Source of the DNA: Azadirachta indica
Taxonomy: Eukaryota; Streptophyta; Magnoliopsida; Sapindales; Meliaceae
Assembly (NCBI GenBank): GCA_022749755.1
Contig: CM040451.1
Span: forward strand, 11,049,871 to 11,113,870
Direction of reading: 5' to 3'
DNA: 64,000 nt
Of the stretch, positions 28,701 to 41,377 are shown one piece after another. Numbering within the stretch: position 1 is the stretch's first letter; each line of letters opens with the position of its first letter. The translations under genes and the position numbers were made by a program. The notes beneath the pieces were generated by a model that saw only the letters and a list, made by a program, of their open reading frames with translations, was not told where the DNA came from and searched no databases.

Positions 28701-31700
28701 AGAAGTATTCGTGGTTATTTTCTATGTCGTCTAGAATTCCCTGATTAGTTAAAAACCAAGAAAACATCGCTGAAAAAGGAAAATTGAGCATGGACGTTAG
28801 TAAAGTAATTAATAATTAAGTTATGCGACAAAGTTTTCAAGAGAAAAGAGTAGATCAGCTGTAAAATATGAGACCGTATACATACATGGTGATACACTGT
28901 AGCCATGCAACCGCAGGAGCAGAAACGCTAATGAGTCTTTGTATAGCTGTGTTGCTGTTGAATTGATTGGTTTATCAGATGATTCTTCATGCTTGCAATT
29001 CCTGAAAAATTGGCATGTTAACTTTCGTGGAAAATTTGTTTTCTGAAATGCAGAAGTGTTATATAATCGGCTAATTACCAGTAAACCTGTGCTAAAATTG
29101 CTTTAATCTCTTGGCCGAAATGCTCAGCCAACCCCAGCCTTTGCAATTGATTAACGATGCAAAGCTTAATTAGGTCTTCATCTATGGGGTACGTAGGCGG
29201 AACTGCATGCAGCAAAATATAAATTAATGGGGTAATTTCATTTTAGTCCCTAGTATTTTAGAAGATATCATTTAAGTCGGTATACTTTACATATTAGATA
29301 GAAAAATCCTTATATTTTTTTTAAAATAATCACTTCAGTTCAAATTATTTCTGTTAATATCATGTTAGCTCTCTTGATCAAACTTCCATCCATCACTAAG
29401 TAATTTTTAATTTACCTCTCATAATATAATAATTTTTAATTTAACTCTAAAATTTATAAAAGTCATTATATTACTTCTATATATTAATTTTTATCTTTAT
29501 TTTTAATAATTAAGAAAATAAATAAATATTTTTATAAATTTATTAATAAAAATAATTCTTTATTTTTTTTTTTTTCTTATCTTTCTCCACTATTTATATT
29601 CTCAAATTAGATAAAAAATATACATCACAAAAATAATCTATTCATATCTTATAATCCTAAAGTCAATCAATTGAACTTAAAAAATCCAAAAATAAAAAAT
29701 CTTAATTTAATTTGTTTTATATATTTTATTAGATTTTATCTAATTACATAAGATATAAAAACAATTCTTGAGGAAAAAAATCATTAATTTTTTCAATATA
29801 ACTCATTTACTTATTTGTACATTAACTATATTGGAATTCAAACTTAAAAAATTATTATTATAAAACAAATATTTTCTATAATGTTTATTTTGAAAAACAA
29901 AGTAATGAGTATTTTGTATTTTCTACTCAAATTAACATGATGTAAAAATTTTATACTTAGCATATTTCTATATTTTTAATATTTTTAGTGAGTAAATCAG
30001 TCAATAAATTGTTATAGTTCTAATAGTAAATAAATGTCTTTAGGATATAGGTTTTGGAGAGAAAATTTGTGGGTTTAATTTTTTTGTAAATTCAATTAAT
30101 TGATTTTATTGCTGACATTATTTGATTTGAATAAATTGACTTATTTATGTATTAGTTTTTTTCTTTGTCTAAATTAAAAAAATTAAATAAGTAATTTTAA
30201 TTTATTTTAATCTCATTGTAATTAATTTTTTCTTGATAAAAAAAAATAAGAGGAGGAAGAGATGACAAAGAATGAAGAAGAAGATTAATGAAAGGAAAAA
30301 ATAGAGGAAGATAAGGAAGAAGTAAAAATAGAGAATTATTTTTTATCAATTGAGTTCGTAAAAATATGATTTTATCTTTGTAGTTGTTGATAAAAAATGA
30401 TACCAAAATAATGTGTAGGAGTAATATGATAATGTTTATAAAATGTTTAGTAAAATTATAAATTACTAATATTATGAGGGTTAACTAAAAAATTATTTAA
30501 CAGTTAATGTGGAAGGAAGTCTGACGAAGGGATTTATGTGATATTGACAGAAATAATTTGAGTCAAAGTGATAATTTTTAAAACTTTTGAGGATTTTTTA
30601 ACCCAATAGGTAAAATATATAAATCTAAGTGATATTTTTTAAAACGTTAAGGATTAAAATGAATGAAAAAGATGAAAAAGAGATCTGTGCATGGTACCTC
30701 CATTGGCACATCTTTGAGCAAGAGATTGAAGATAAGCTAAACATTTTTCATTTCCGGTGGCCATGAATGCCCGAGCTGTGGCGGACGGGGACTGGAATAG
30801 AGAGCCGTCGCCACTCAAATGCTTAAGTATATGTTCTTCATTAACATGGTACGGTGGAAGCAAAGCTTCAAAATATGCCAATAGAGGAGGATAATTGTTG
30901 GCGTCAACAAGTTCCTCACTAGAAAAGATACCAGAGTAAACTGAATTCGTTAAATATCAACTTCATCACTTATAAATGAAGTCGATGATCGATGAAATAA
31001 TTGAAGCACGAAATTGATATTGGGAAAAAGTTAAAAAGAAACCTTTCAAGAATTTGCTGTCGTTGGTGGAATATATCCATCTTTGCTCGTTTTAATTGGT
31101 CAGGTAAAACGATCTCCAGACCAACTGCGGTTGCAAGTTCAGCCATTGCAGGGAAAACAATGGCGAACCAACGGGGACATTGCTCATAATTTTCTAAAAG
31201 AAGCTTCTCCACGTTTGCATGAAGAAATGCTAACCCTGCAAATAGGGAAATAACTCCTTGAATACATTATTCGAAATGAAGGTTTTAGAGAAAATGAAAA
31301 AACTAATTAAATTAAAAAGATTTTTGTATTTGATCTAATTCTTAATTATTTGAAAGAGATTTTGACGTAACATTACAAAACAAAACTCATCACGTGAAAG
31401 AGTCACTGTTAGCCCTCCCTTGAAAAGTTGATGCGGCATGCAATATGCCTATTGAATGAGCATATTGACTTATCTGCACGTACATCCATTCAATAAAAAT
31501 TTTGACTGCGTATCAGCTGTGAATATATACTGATACCAATAAGTGGATATATGATACCTTTTTGAATATGAATTTTTCCAGATTTCCAGCGTTGAAGTAC
31601 GATAATGCAAGCAAGAGTCGCAGGAAGAGACTCAATGGTTGGCCTACCGTGGCCATCGAGCTCTCCCCAGGACCCGTCTGCATTCTGATTATTAAGCACC

Positions 31701-31867
31701 CAATTCAAGCAATTCTCGAACATGGGTTGAAAGGGTTGGTCAGAATCTGGAATCATGGCTAACCATGCAGTATCGTAAGCAGAAGGAGAAACAAAAAAGT
31801 AGGAATCAATGTTCGAAAACATGCCTCCTTTAACTAATGCTTGAATGGAAAGCTTTGAAAATTCCAT
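25787..31867 (-). CDS. terpene synthase, TPS-e/f, geranyllinalool synthase-like
   Basis: Twelve exons read leftward: 31558-31867, 31043-31235, 30698-30918, 29079-29202, 28886-29001, 28534-28769, 27714-27829, 27464-27562, 27136-27351, 26796-26925, 26436-26681, 25787-26347; 855 residues, frame closed. The N-terminal gamma/beta domains start at PSAYDTAW, with no plastid transit peptide and no DXDD (class II) motif. The alpha domain has DDFFD (523-527) and the NSE motif NDTQSFQKE (663-671), so it is a class I enzyme ionising a prenyl diphosphate with Mg2+. Length, three-domain layout, absent transit peptide and the gene-order match to Arabidopsis TPS04 point to geranyllinalool synthase (GGPP to geranyllinalool, precursor of the volatile TMTT). 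ent-Kaurene synthase is the main alternative but is normally plastid-targeted. Oddities: a Pro-Leu repeat near the C-terminus and a transposon in intron 3. Confidence 0.9.
25965..26010 (-). repeat. in-frame hexanucleotide repeat coding (Pro-Leu)n
   Basis: On the plus strand GGGGAA units repeat in tandem. On the coding strand they read CCC CTT, giving alternating Pro-Leu at about residues 782-797 of the terpene synthase, followed by PPRSKSKEE. Six-base units keep the frame whatever the copy number, so protein-length variants are expected. Confidence 0.93.
29237..30663. mobile_element. foldback (long terminal inverted repeat) element in terpene synthase intron 3
   Basis: The left end (TTCATTTTAGTCC, from 29237) is matched by the reverse complement of the right end (TTCATTTTAATCC, from 30663). 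Similarity continues inward for roughly 350 bases: shared blocks include CAAATTATTTCTGT, an ACTTCC(A/T)TCCA-like block, CCTCATAATAT and AAAATAATTCT. About 650 bases of AT-rich DNA separate the arms, with no transposase frame. It is a non-autonomous element of Mutator-like or other foldback type; the target-site duplication is not clear. It accounts for nearly all of the 1.5-kb intron between exons 3 and 4. Confidence 0.8.
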
Positions 31868-31963
31868 CACTAATCGGTAACTTACAAATAAAAATTTGAT
31901 TTAACTTCTGCTCTTTGCTTTTTTATTTTTTTTCCTTTGCCTGAATGCTAGACTGATCGTCGC

Positions 31964-31971
31964 TATTTATA
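31964..31971 (-). promoter_or_regulatory. TATA box of the terpene synthase gene
   Basis: On the minus strand TATAAATA lies about 97 bp before the ATG at 31867. Confidence 0.55.
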
Positions 31972-34900
31972 CAAGTTCTCAATGCGTACACACACGTGAA
32001 TCATGCTATAATTTCTATTACTTGTCCACGGTCAATCCCATCTGGATCAGGGTGCAAGGTAAGACACGTTCCTACTTCGTGGAGGGGACCGTGATCAAGT
32101 CCTACTTATGATAGGACTCTCTTATAATCGTGAAATTTTTAATTAAAATATAAATAGATATTAATCGTAAAGTTTTTCATTAAGATATAGTTATATATTC
32201 TTATGTTAAATGTAAATTCTGTATATATTGTGCGTAAATATATTTTTCTATCTATCATTCTTTGTAGACTCTTCGTACGTTGTCTATGATTTTTTTGGGA
32301 AAGAAAGTGCTGTTATTGCATGCACTAAATTGTCAAATTTTGCTTATACAGTTACAGCAGTTGGACACGTACGACATAACGAGTCTTGTCCAATGGAATT
32401 TTGTGGCAAATAATTCATCCAGAGTCTTGATCATAATATTCAATATTTATTGCATCATTGCATGCTCACTAAACCACAAGAATCAAGCTGACGACGCTTT
32501 CAATCACACGGTCCACATGTGGCAATCAATGGCCATAACGTGGAGCAATATGAATCGGAAATTTCCTATCAGAATTCTATAGTACGTTTCCTGTTTGTGG
32601 CTGGGAATTAGTATTTGTACAAATTATTTTGCTTTTTTTTTTTTTAATATTACACATAATTACCAAAATTTATCAAAAATTTTGATGAAGTCAGCTTATG
32701 ACAGTATTTGTATATTTTTATCAATTTAAATAATATCTTACGTTCACCTATTAAAAAAAATCTAACTACACTTTAATATGATAAATTTTACATATATATA
32801 TATATATATATACACATGGTAGACAATATTTTTTATAATTAAAAAATAACTTTACTAACTTAACCAAAAAGATTTGGACCTCGTAACCACTCTAAAAAAG
32901 CCCGAGTGTGACTACAAATTACTTTATTTTAGGATCTCGTGTTAATGATTTTATTTTTGAATGGACTAAAATGTTTTATCATTTCACTGGAGCTTGTATG
33001 AGGCCAATAACAAAGCAATTACATATATATATATATATAATTGTTTTTTATTTTTAAATATTATTATATATCTATTTTATGTAATTACTTTTTTCATTTC
33101 ATTTTTTCTTTAGTAAATTAAAATAAAAATTGGACAAATCGCATGAATATGATATATGATCAATTGAGAGAAAATTAACAAATCATTCATAACTCCCATA
33201 TACCTTACACATTTAATTGCAATCTACTTTTGACTCTTGGTAACAAGCGAAACGTTTGACTGTAATAAACCTCTTGTAAACCACAAGACATAAAGCATAA
33301 TAAACTCGCTGTAAATTTTGGGTCCATCTTCAATTATCATGCTTTATTTTGATTTCCAAAGACAATAATTGATGTGTTTTTTATTTTTGTTTTTCGAATA
33401 TGACATTGACTTTTTCTCTTCGGAAACATGGATTGATTAACACAAAATCAATTCCACACAGAGTCATGGTAAATTCACGTTCGTTTCTTCATGTTACTAG
33501 CTAATTCCCAAGTCATCATAGTCAGTTTTTTGTTCTTAATAAATGTTCAATTTTTCTTTTTTCTTTTTTTGTATTTTTAATTAAATCTTGTCAGGATACT
33601 ATTGGATCATGTTGTGTTCAATATTTAACTCGTCGTTGTCTTAACGGCAATGCTGGCATATATTGTAAATTTGATACGTTAGTTTGGATTAAAAAAAAGG
33701 TGAATGAAGCTAGCTAGTTAATTAATTATACACAATGACTAGTGACGAGAATACTAAAATCAATCGTCACCTTATGCATCATTCTATTCCCATAGCTTGC
33801 CTTCTAGAATGATTCTTCATCTTTCGAAGAAACACTAACCTAATTTTAAATATTACACTGCTAATTTTTTAGGCAATAATAATAGCGTATGAAAATCTGT
33901 ATTTAAATCTGAAATTTTGAATTAAAAAAAGAAGTGTGAATTTGATTAATAGTAGGGACATGACACCAAGCCGCAAAAGACGATCATTCACAAACCAATC
34001 AGTTGAGTTTGATTATTCATCATGCAATAACCAAGACTTGGTGAACGAAATTCTTGCATATATATATATATGAAGTATACTCCGATCCTAGTCTAATAAT
34101 TTCAAGTCAGGTCTCATCAGTTATCGTATTCTGATTAATTAATCACGTGATGACATGCATACATCAGGTTTTACGTCATGCATGAAAAAATTATTTAGTT
34201 TTCTACAAATATATGTACTCAAAAACTATATGTGCTTAGTGTTAGGAGCATGCAAATCTATTGACTCAAAAACTACAGTTATTAACCAAGACGAACCGTA
34301 TTTCCTTTAAATTTTGATTAATTCTTGCAAGATACTTTTTACAGTTTATAATGACATCGTAAAGTATTGTTATTAAGCTGTGGGTGAACAGGAGAGGCTT
34401 TGCAGAGCACGCATGGTACACCAATAACTTAGGCAGTCAGGCATTGATGTCTCGTGAACCCACCCACGTGATGGCGAGGCCCCAGGAGAGACCCTTGTCC
34501 ATAAGCCAACACCGAGAACAATTAAAATCAAACATGTTCCTTGATGTGGTGTGTTTCATGTTTTATTGTGAGCATGCAGACAAATTTGAGCTGCATGTAG
34601 TGCTGTATTCAGAGTGCGACTGAGAATATGTATATTCTGAATGCATGAGGTTAAAATTTATGGGACCAGATGTAATTAAGACAATAACATGCGTGCTTTA
34701 CGCAAGAGAGAAATATTAATTGAGTGGAAAAATGAATTTTACTTTCCTTTCAGTTTCTCTTCTTGTCGAATGAGGTTTTGTGATTAATATATCAGAAATC
34801 TAAAAAGGTGTGAGTAATTTGTTGAATAATAAACTTCTATGAAAATATAATATTCATTGCAGCAACGTTTTACAGACTCAAATGATTTAATATCGAAAAT

Positions 34901-35959
34901 TAATATCAGGACCCTTTAAAGTCAATTGAAGTAATGTTTTTTTTGTAACAATCCAAATTGTAAACAATTTTTTCAGATAATAAAACAAAATTGGTTGACT
35001 GAGTGAATTTGTACGTATCGTATAGATACAGGATATGACATTAATATATATTGTTAGTTGAATTTCTGATAGATGTACAGAGAACTATTCCTCTCGATGT
35101 TTTAGGCGTGAAAATTAAAAAAGATGATAAGGAGAAATTGAGATAACAGCGACATGTAAGATATACAGAAAGCAAGCATGTCAAATCACAACTCTGCATT
35201 TATTTCGAGACCTGAAATCGGAGCGTTAATTAATGAATTGCATAAATTCAGATATCCATCACAAGCCCCACGCACACTGCCAATGACGTAGTATATATAT
35301 ATTACGAATGACTTGAGTTACGTGGGTTAATTGTATAAAAAGATGTATACATGTATGCAGCTAGTATGCAGCTAGCAGTACTGTTTTCTTCCTTAGAGAT
35401 TTCACTTTCGTTGATCTCGGTCAAGCTAGCTCGCTAGCTGTCTAGTTAAGGGCGGCCAATTGAAAAGTATGCAATGAAATGAATATGGAATACTACATGG
35501 CCTGCTTAATCAATAATTTTCTCCGTGTAGGTCCGGGAATGTGGTTCCACGTTTACGTGTGACATACTGACGTATACGTACATTGTTAATTAGAATGGGC
35601 CGGACTTATATTAAATGTAATGATGGCCCAAGAGAAGTTGAACCTGACGTATGCGAGACTAAGAGGGATTGTCGGTAGGAAGGGTGCGAGAAATGAGAAA
35701 TAATACATGTCAAATAAGAGTATAAGACAAAGTATTTTTCTAAATATTTTAGTTAGAATATATTCCTTTATCTTTAAAGCCTAAATATTAGGATTAAATT
35801 TAATTTAGTTTTACTTGATGACTAAATGATTTTAAAAGATGCCTAATTCAAATATATATACAAAAGTATATGTTTAAATACTTTAATTTTGTAATGTGTT
35901 GTTACTATTAAAAATTTTTAAAATCATTTATTAATAAATTTTAACATATGTCAATTGAG

Positions 35960-37000
35960 ATAATTAAAATAGATAAGTGAACCTAGAATGTTATAGATAT
36001 TATCACATTCCTGATTGTATCACTTATATAAAAAATTTCATTAATATATCATTTTTCTCCTCTCGGTTATTATTTGACTAACCTCTAAATTAGAAATTAC
36101 TAAAATACCTTGAATACCTAATTATTATGTATATATCCTATTTTTGTTTTTTATGATTTGTGATTAAATTTGATGAGTCTCAGGGTAACTCGGTTGAGAG
36201 GATGAGGCAATGGAAGAGCCTATGGAGGTTGTGGGCGTAGAGATAGTGGGAGTAGTAGTAGATAAGGTATGAGAAGAATGAGTGGTGGGTATGGAGGTAA
36301 GTGCTAGAGCATGCTTAGGGCCCTATAGAGCCATGGCCTTTAGACTCATATATAAATATTCTTTACTATAATATTTATATTTTAAACTCATATTTATATA
36401 ATTTGATCCCTATACTTTGTAAAGTTATTTATTTACTTTTTAATTTATTAATTATTTTTAAAATATTAGTTGATTAACGTTACCTTTCAAATATTTTGTA
36501 CTCTCCCCTTTTTTTTCAAGTTATTCATTTTTATCTCCGCTCCTAATAGAGGTAGCAGTAGTGGGTGTGACCGGAGAAAAGGAGGTGGTGGACAGGATCG
36601 GAGAAGGATTAGTTTTTTCAAAAATGAAATTTATGTGTTAAGTGACGAACTTGAAGAATGAAATTGGTGATATATTGAATGATAAGTAGGTTGAACAACA
36701 TACATGAGGAGAGAGCGATTTTCGTCGATAAGGATAATGGAATTGGTGGTAGTGGAAGTGTTGAGATCTATTAGGTGAAAAATGCAATATGTAAATGATA
36801 TCCTTTTTTTAAATACGAGGTAAGTGATACAATGAAAACAAATTTATAGTCTTTTAAGATTTGGCCTTTATACTTAGCAGTCAACTAATAGTCTTACGTA
36901 ATAATAGGCAGGTAGGTGATATATTCATAATAATTTTTATTTAAGTCATACAATTTCAAATCTTTAGAGAAGAATGTAATAACATCTTTAAAATGTTATA
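35960..37000. mobile_element. possible second foldback element
   Basis: About 35980-36110 and the reverse complement of about 36885-36995 share an ordered series of words (TTGTAT.ACTTA.ATAAAAA, AATATATCA, ATTATT..TGACTA). This suggests diverged terminal inverted repeats about 1 kb apart. The interior is purine-rich and G-rich (36180-36310, 36540-36780), unlike its surroundings, with Gly/Ser/Arg-rich translation but no recognised domain. Ends and target duplication are not fixed. Confidence 0.35.
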
Positions 37001-37406
37001 TTATCACATATTTTTTTTTTGTAAAAATATTAAAAATTAAAGATATGAGACATTTAATAATCATATAACACAATTGCATTGGTTTATATCATATAGATGA
37101 CATTTTTTGAGAAAAAAAATATATTAGATAAGTATAAATGAAATTTCTTAAATTCAAATTCCACAGTTTATTTTAAAAATCTTACCATAATATTGAAAGA
37201 AATTGGCAAAACTTGTATGTCATTTAGCCATTGTAACTGATGGTTATATACAAAAAACAAGCCAAAAAAAAAAAAAAAGCCACAATGATGGAGAAAATCT
37301 TAATAGTTGCTATAGTGTAATTGTACAAAACCATGAAAGGAAAGAAAATAAATTATAAAACTAAATAATGAATTCATATCTCTCTCAGATATGAAACAAG
37401 AGATAA

Positions 37407-37510
37407 GCAGTGACGTATAGCCCATTGGTCTGAGCAACCGTCTATGAATTGGGCTTTTGGTGTGAGATTCGGCTCAATGCGGTATAGCCCACCCATAAGT
37501 CGTCTAACTA
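37407..37510 (+). mobile_element. possible tRNA-derived SINE
   Basis: TAGCCCATTGG (37418-37428) fits the Pol III A-box, and AGATTCGGCTC (37465-37475) resembles a B-box. The spacing of about 36 bases is normal for tRNA-type promoters. The patch is GC-richer than its flanks and does not fold as a functional tRNA. Ends and target duplication are unclear. Confidence 0.3.
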
Positions 37511-37863
37511 GGTCTCATATATTATTATGTAGAGTAAATTTGAAAAATAGCTTTCAACTTTAATGCAAAAATTGTAGAAATGGGACAAGAGGATCAAAAG
37601 TGATTTCCATTATTCCCATATCTTTTCCAAAATTAAAAAATATCTATATCTATTCTTAGAGAGCCATTTTGTCCCTTTTCCCAAGAAAGGAAAATGATTT
37701 AAGATGTAAATATGGGTTTAATTAATTTCACAATTTATTATAAGATACGATTCCTCTATCACTGAATTATTGATGTAAAAAATAGGAAAATAAAAATTGA
37801 TTCAATGGATATATTAAAAAGTGTAAAAGTTTTATCTAGGTCGTATAAATAAATGTAAAAGGT

Positions 37864-37903
<40 letters not shown>

Positions 37904-38353
37904 TTTTATAAGGTTTTAACGTGACACGTGCATGCATGTTAAAATTAAAATAAAGATTATATTAATTGTAAAAGTACTGTGAATTAATGTGTGATTAAGA
38001 TGAATAAGAGAAGGACGCGTAAATGGTTTGAACCAACAAAGAAAACACGACAATTAGGCAAAGATCTTTTTAATGAGCCAATACCAAATCGAAACAACAT
38101 TAATCTTGGGACAACATTCCATTGTGAATTAAAAGCACATGTTGGCCATGTCTATTCTGTTGACATTTTGTAGCCCAATATTTATCTCTTATTCAGCTTA
38201 TGATTATGACATGTGGAATAATTATACGTCATTACTTTGAAAATTATGGCCTTAGCTAGCTAAGCTTAATGATATTCTTCCATATCCATTTTGCATTTTT
38301 GTTTATTTTATATTAATTTGTATCATCGGTTAGGTTTATAATTTCTTTTTTAT

Positions 38354-38384
<31 letters not shown>

Positions 38385-38423
38385 GTACATATATTATTGC
38401 AAAATTTGATTTGACTTGACACG

Positions 38424-38424
<1 letters not shown>

Positions 38425-38454
<30 letters not shown>
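38425..38454. repeat. (GAT)10 microsatellite
   Basis: Ten perfect GAT units in the intergenic region downstream of the NAC gene. Confidence 0.95.
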
Positions 38455-38455
<1 letters not shown>

Positions 38456-39507
38456 CATTTACAATTAAGTTCATTAATTTCACAAAATTAATTGTTACAT
38501 ATATTAACATTAGTTAATAACAAAAGAAAAATAAAAGATTAATTAATACACATATATAGTATAAATAATCTTTTTACATGGGCTAGCTAGTTAAGACTAT
38601 CCTATCGAATCTCTCAAATCTTCTTTTCAAATTTTAAGTACTCGAAAATATTAATTAATTAAAAAATGCATGTTTATTCTTCTCTCCTTCTATATTCTAA
38701 GGAATTAATTAATTAATTAAAACATTTAAGCCTGCACTTAGAATCTTGTTTATGGGTCGATAATAAAGATGGTATACGCTTAAGTTTCTCAGCCGTCAGC
38801 CCGTCAGAAATAATAATCAAATAAGGCATGCAAATTATTACACTAAAAAAGAAATTAAACTAACAGAACCCATGGAATGCCGAATCTTATTACATGAACT
38901 ACTGGTTGCTTTTTGATTAAGAGGAAAAATTCTTAATTAAATTTTAATTAATTAACCATCATGCATGCATGCATGCATCAACCAACATGACATGTGATAT
39001 GCCATCACCATAATCTTCTCAAATCAAAACAAGTAAAAAATATATGTATATGAAGATTATATACAATATTATGTTGACTATAGTGGCTAAGAAAGAATCA
39101 AAGCATTTTCTTTTACATTTTATAGTATCACAATTCATCAATAAATATTTCCCTCTTCCACATCTCTACTTCACCATCATCTTCATCTTCATCTTGTTCA
39201 CCCCAAATTATTACATGAGAGAATTGTGAAAATAGCAATCTCTATTCCCGGCCTGGGAAAGTGTGTTACTATCCAACTGAACTGAAGATTAATAATACTA
39301 ATTAATGATGACTGATTTCACCTGTAATCCTCTCTGTAATTACAGTAGAAATTAAGAAATCAATGAACTTATCATCATCAAAAGCCTTCTAAATATCAGT
39401 CTATCTCGATCGAGGAATCATTAATCAAACAAGTTAATAATAAATATATAAGATTGTGTGTCTATATACTATATATATATAATCACAACCCTCACCCTTG
39501 AGCCAAT

Positions 39508-40793
39508 CTATGGGTTCCAGTTCATGCTAGGAAGATGAAACTGTTGCCGCAAACTTCCATCGCCGAGCGAGCCAAGAAGGGTAGCACTGTTTGCGTTGAA
39601 CTGCACGCTCTGTGGAAGCTGATTGAGCAAGGAAACAAAGGAGTTGTTATCATCTGTTGCAGCGTTTCCGCTGTTAAGATCGCCATGAAATCGCTTGCCC
39701 GAAGAAGAAGCCAAGGAGCCGGCGGGTTCGTTCCAGAACTGCGGCGGCATTGCACGTTTAACAGGGAAAGTATTTACAGTAGAAGGTGAGACGATATCGA
39801 TAGACATATTTGCTGGCTTTGAGATTGAAGAAGCTAGCTGAGAAACGCAGCTATTTTGTTGTATGCCTTCTGTTGATAACATCCCATCAAAGAAATGTTC
39901 ATCATGTTCGAATAATGCCCCATAGGTTGCATTTTTTCCAGCCGGAGGTTTTGGATTAATTTGATGAATTGAAGTTGGCGGCGTCACATACATGCCCTCG
40001 AATCCATCATCCTTATCTCTGTCCATCGGTCTTTGCGTGTTGTTTTTCTTGTAAATCCGGCATAAAACCCAATCATCCAGCTGCATACAACGAAGAAAAA
40101 TCATTCAAACAAATCTATCCAGTCACTAACATAAATAAAAAAGCCCCTTTGATATCTACATATATATACGAGGAGTTTAGAGATTATTTGCATACCCTTA
40201 AAGAATTTTTCTTGTTGGATAAATCAGAAGCATGAGTCTTTGTTCCAGAATTATTGTCAACCAGTCGATACTCATGCATAATCCAATTGGTTTTAATCCC
40301 TTTCGGAGGCTTACCTCCATAAAAAACCAGAGCCTTTTTGACACCAACTTTGTGATTTCCATTAGATGTTAATATCGGCTTATCGGTACCCGTTGCTTTC
40401 CAATATCCTGAAGTTGCAGCTCTGTTTGGCCTGGCTCCGTTAGGATACTTCCTGTCCCTAGGACTGAAAAAATACCATTCTTGCTCCCCAAACGTAGCCT
40501 TACCTATAAAAAAAAAAAAAAATAAATAAATAAATAAAAAAGAAAAAGAAACCCATGTCAAATTCACAAATGATAGAGAAATTATTAATTATTAATTAAT
40601 AAATCTTACCCGGTAGCTCCCATGGATCAAACTTATAAAGATCAACCTCTGCAATAATTGTAACCGGAAGAGGAGCTGATGCAGCCTTCTTCTTCAGGTA
40701 GTGAACCACTAGCTCTTCATCTGTGGGGTGGAATCGGAACCCCGGTGGCAGCTGCGGGTGCTGCGAGCTCGTCGATGAATCGGTACTCTCCAT
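39508..40793 (-). CDS. NAC transcription factor (NAC025/NAM-like)
   Basis: Three exons, 40610-40793, 40196-40503 and 40080-39508; 354 residues, frame closed. The NAC domain spans about residues 15-175: [19 protein letters not shown] (A), the B region ending [35 protein letters not shown] (C), [25 protein letters not shown] (D) and WVLCRIYKK (E). Intron positions are the usual ones for the NAM/NAC2 group. The C-terminal half is Ser/Asn/Pro-rich and should act as a transcriptional regulatory region; no membrane segment is present. Neighbourhood with the terpene synthase and TIR genes matches Arabidopsis NAC025 (At1g61110, recalled). DNA binding and nuclear action follow from the family; target genes are unknown. 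Confidence 0.95.
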
Positions 40794-41336
40794 TAATACG
40801 AAATTATTAAATGTTTAAGCTAGCTAGCTAGCTAATATTCTTTGTCTTTTGCGATGGAAGATTTAGGAGCTGATAAAAACTATATGATAAAATTTAAGCG
40901 TTAATGTAATAATAATGCAATGTAATTTTAGAAAGGGTGGGTGGGGGGAGTAGGGGTGTGGGCGACAGAGAGTGGCTGTTAGGTGCTGATAAAGTGCCTA
41001 ACGGGCACCGACGATCACAAGACAAGTGTCGATCATAAGCCGGTGATCGATTGACACGTGTAAGGATTGAATAGTGGGGGCCACGTAAGTTGAAAGAGCA
41101 ACAAAATATGGAAGGAGCAGGTTTTGGGGGTCGGAGGTTTGGAACTGCCTGTACGCTTTGTAATTGTATGTCATGCTTTTCTTATGCAACACCCAAAAAC
41201 TCAACATCATATGTCCAAATAACAAATTTTTTTAAGATAAGTTAGAGGCTTCGCACGTGTGTGCATAGAACTATTTATATATATGTATATATATAATTTC
41301 CATCAATTCTTCTGTACATGTATACAGTATATATGC

Positions 41337-41341
<5 letters not shown>

Positions 41342-41374
<33 letters not shown>
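41342..41374. repeat. (TA)n microsatellite
   Basis: Uninterrupted TA dinucleotides in the NAC upstream region. Confidence 0.93.

Positions 41375-41377
<3 letters not shown>

Larger units (their letters stand above)
31868..39507. other. about 7.6 kb intergenic, repeat-bearing
   Basis: The left few hundred bases hold the terpene synthase promoter and 5' UTR. The rest is AT-rich, with (AT)n tracts (near 32786, 33023, 37865, 38360), a possible foldback element (35960-37000), a possible SINE (37407-37510), (GAT)10 and (GCAT)n near 38955. An open frame of 79 codons at 34384-34623 sits in a GC-richer patch, but I recognise no family in it. No gene can be supported. Confidence 0.5.

Noticed and set aside
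25787..31867. ent-kaurene synthase or copalyl diphosphate synthase as identity of the terpene synthase
   Set aside because: No DXDD motif excludes a class II copalyl synthase. No transit peptide, plus gene order beside SCPL and NAC genes, favours geranyllinalool synthase over kaurene synthase, though enzyme activity is unproven.
39535..39789. 84-codon plus-strand frame opposite the NAC gene
   Set aside because: Antisense shadow of NAC exon 3.
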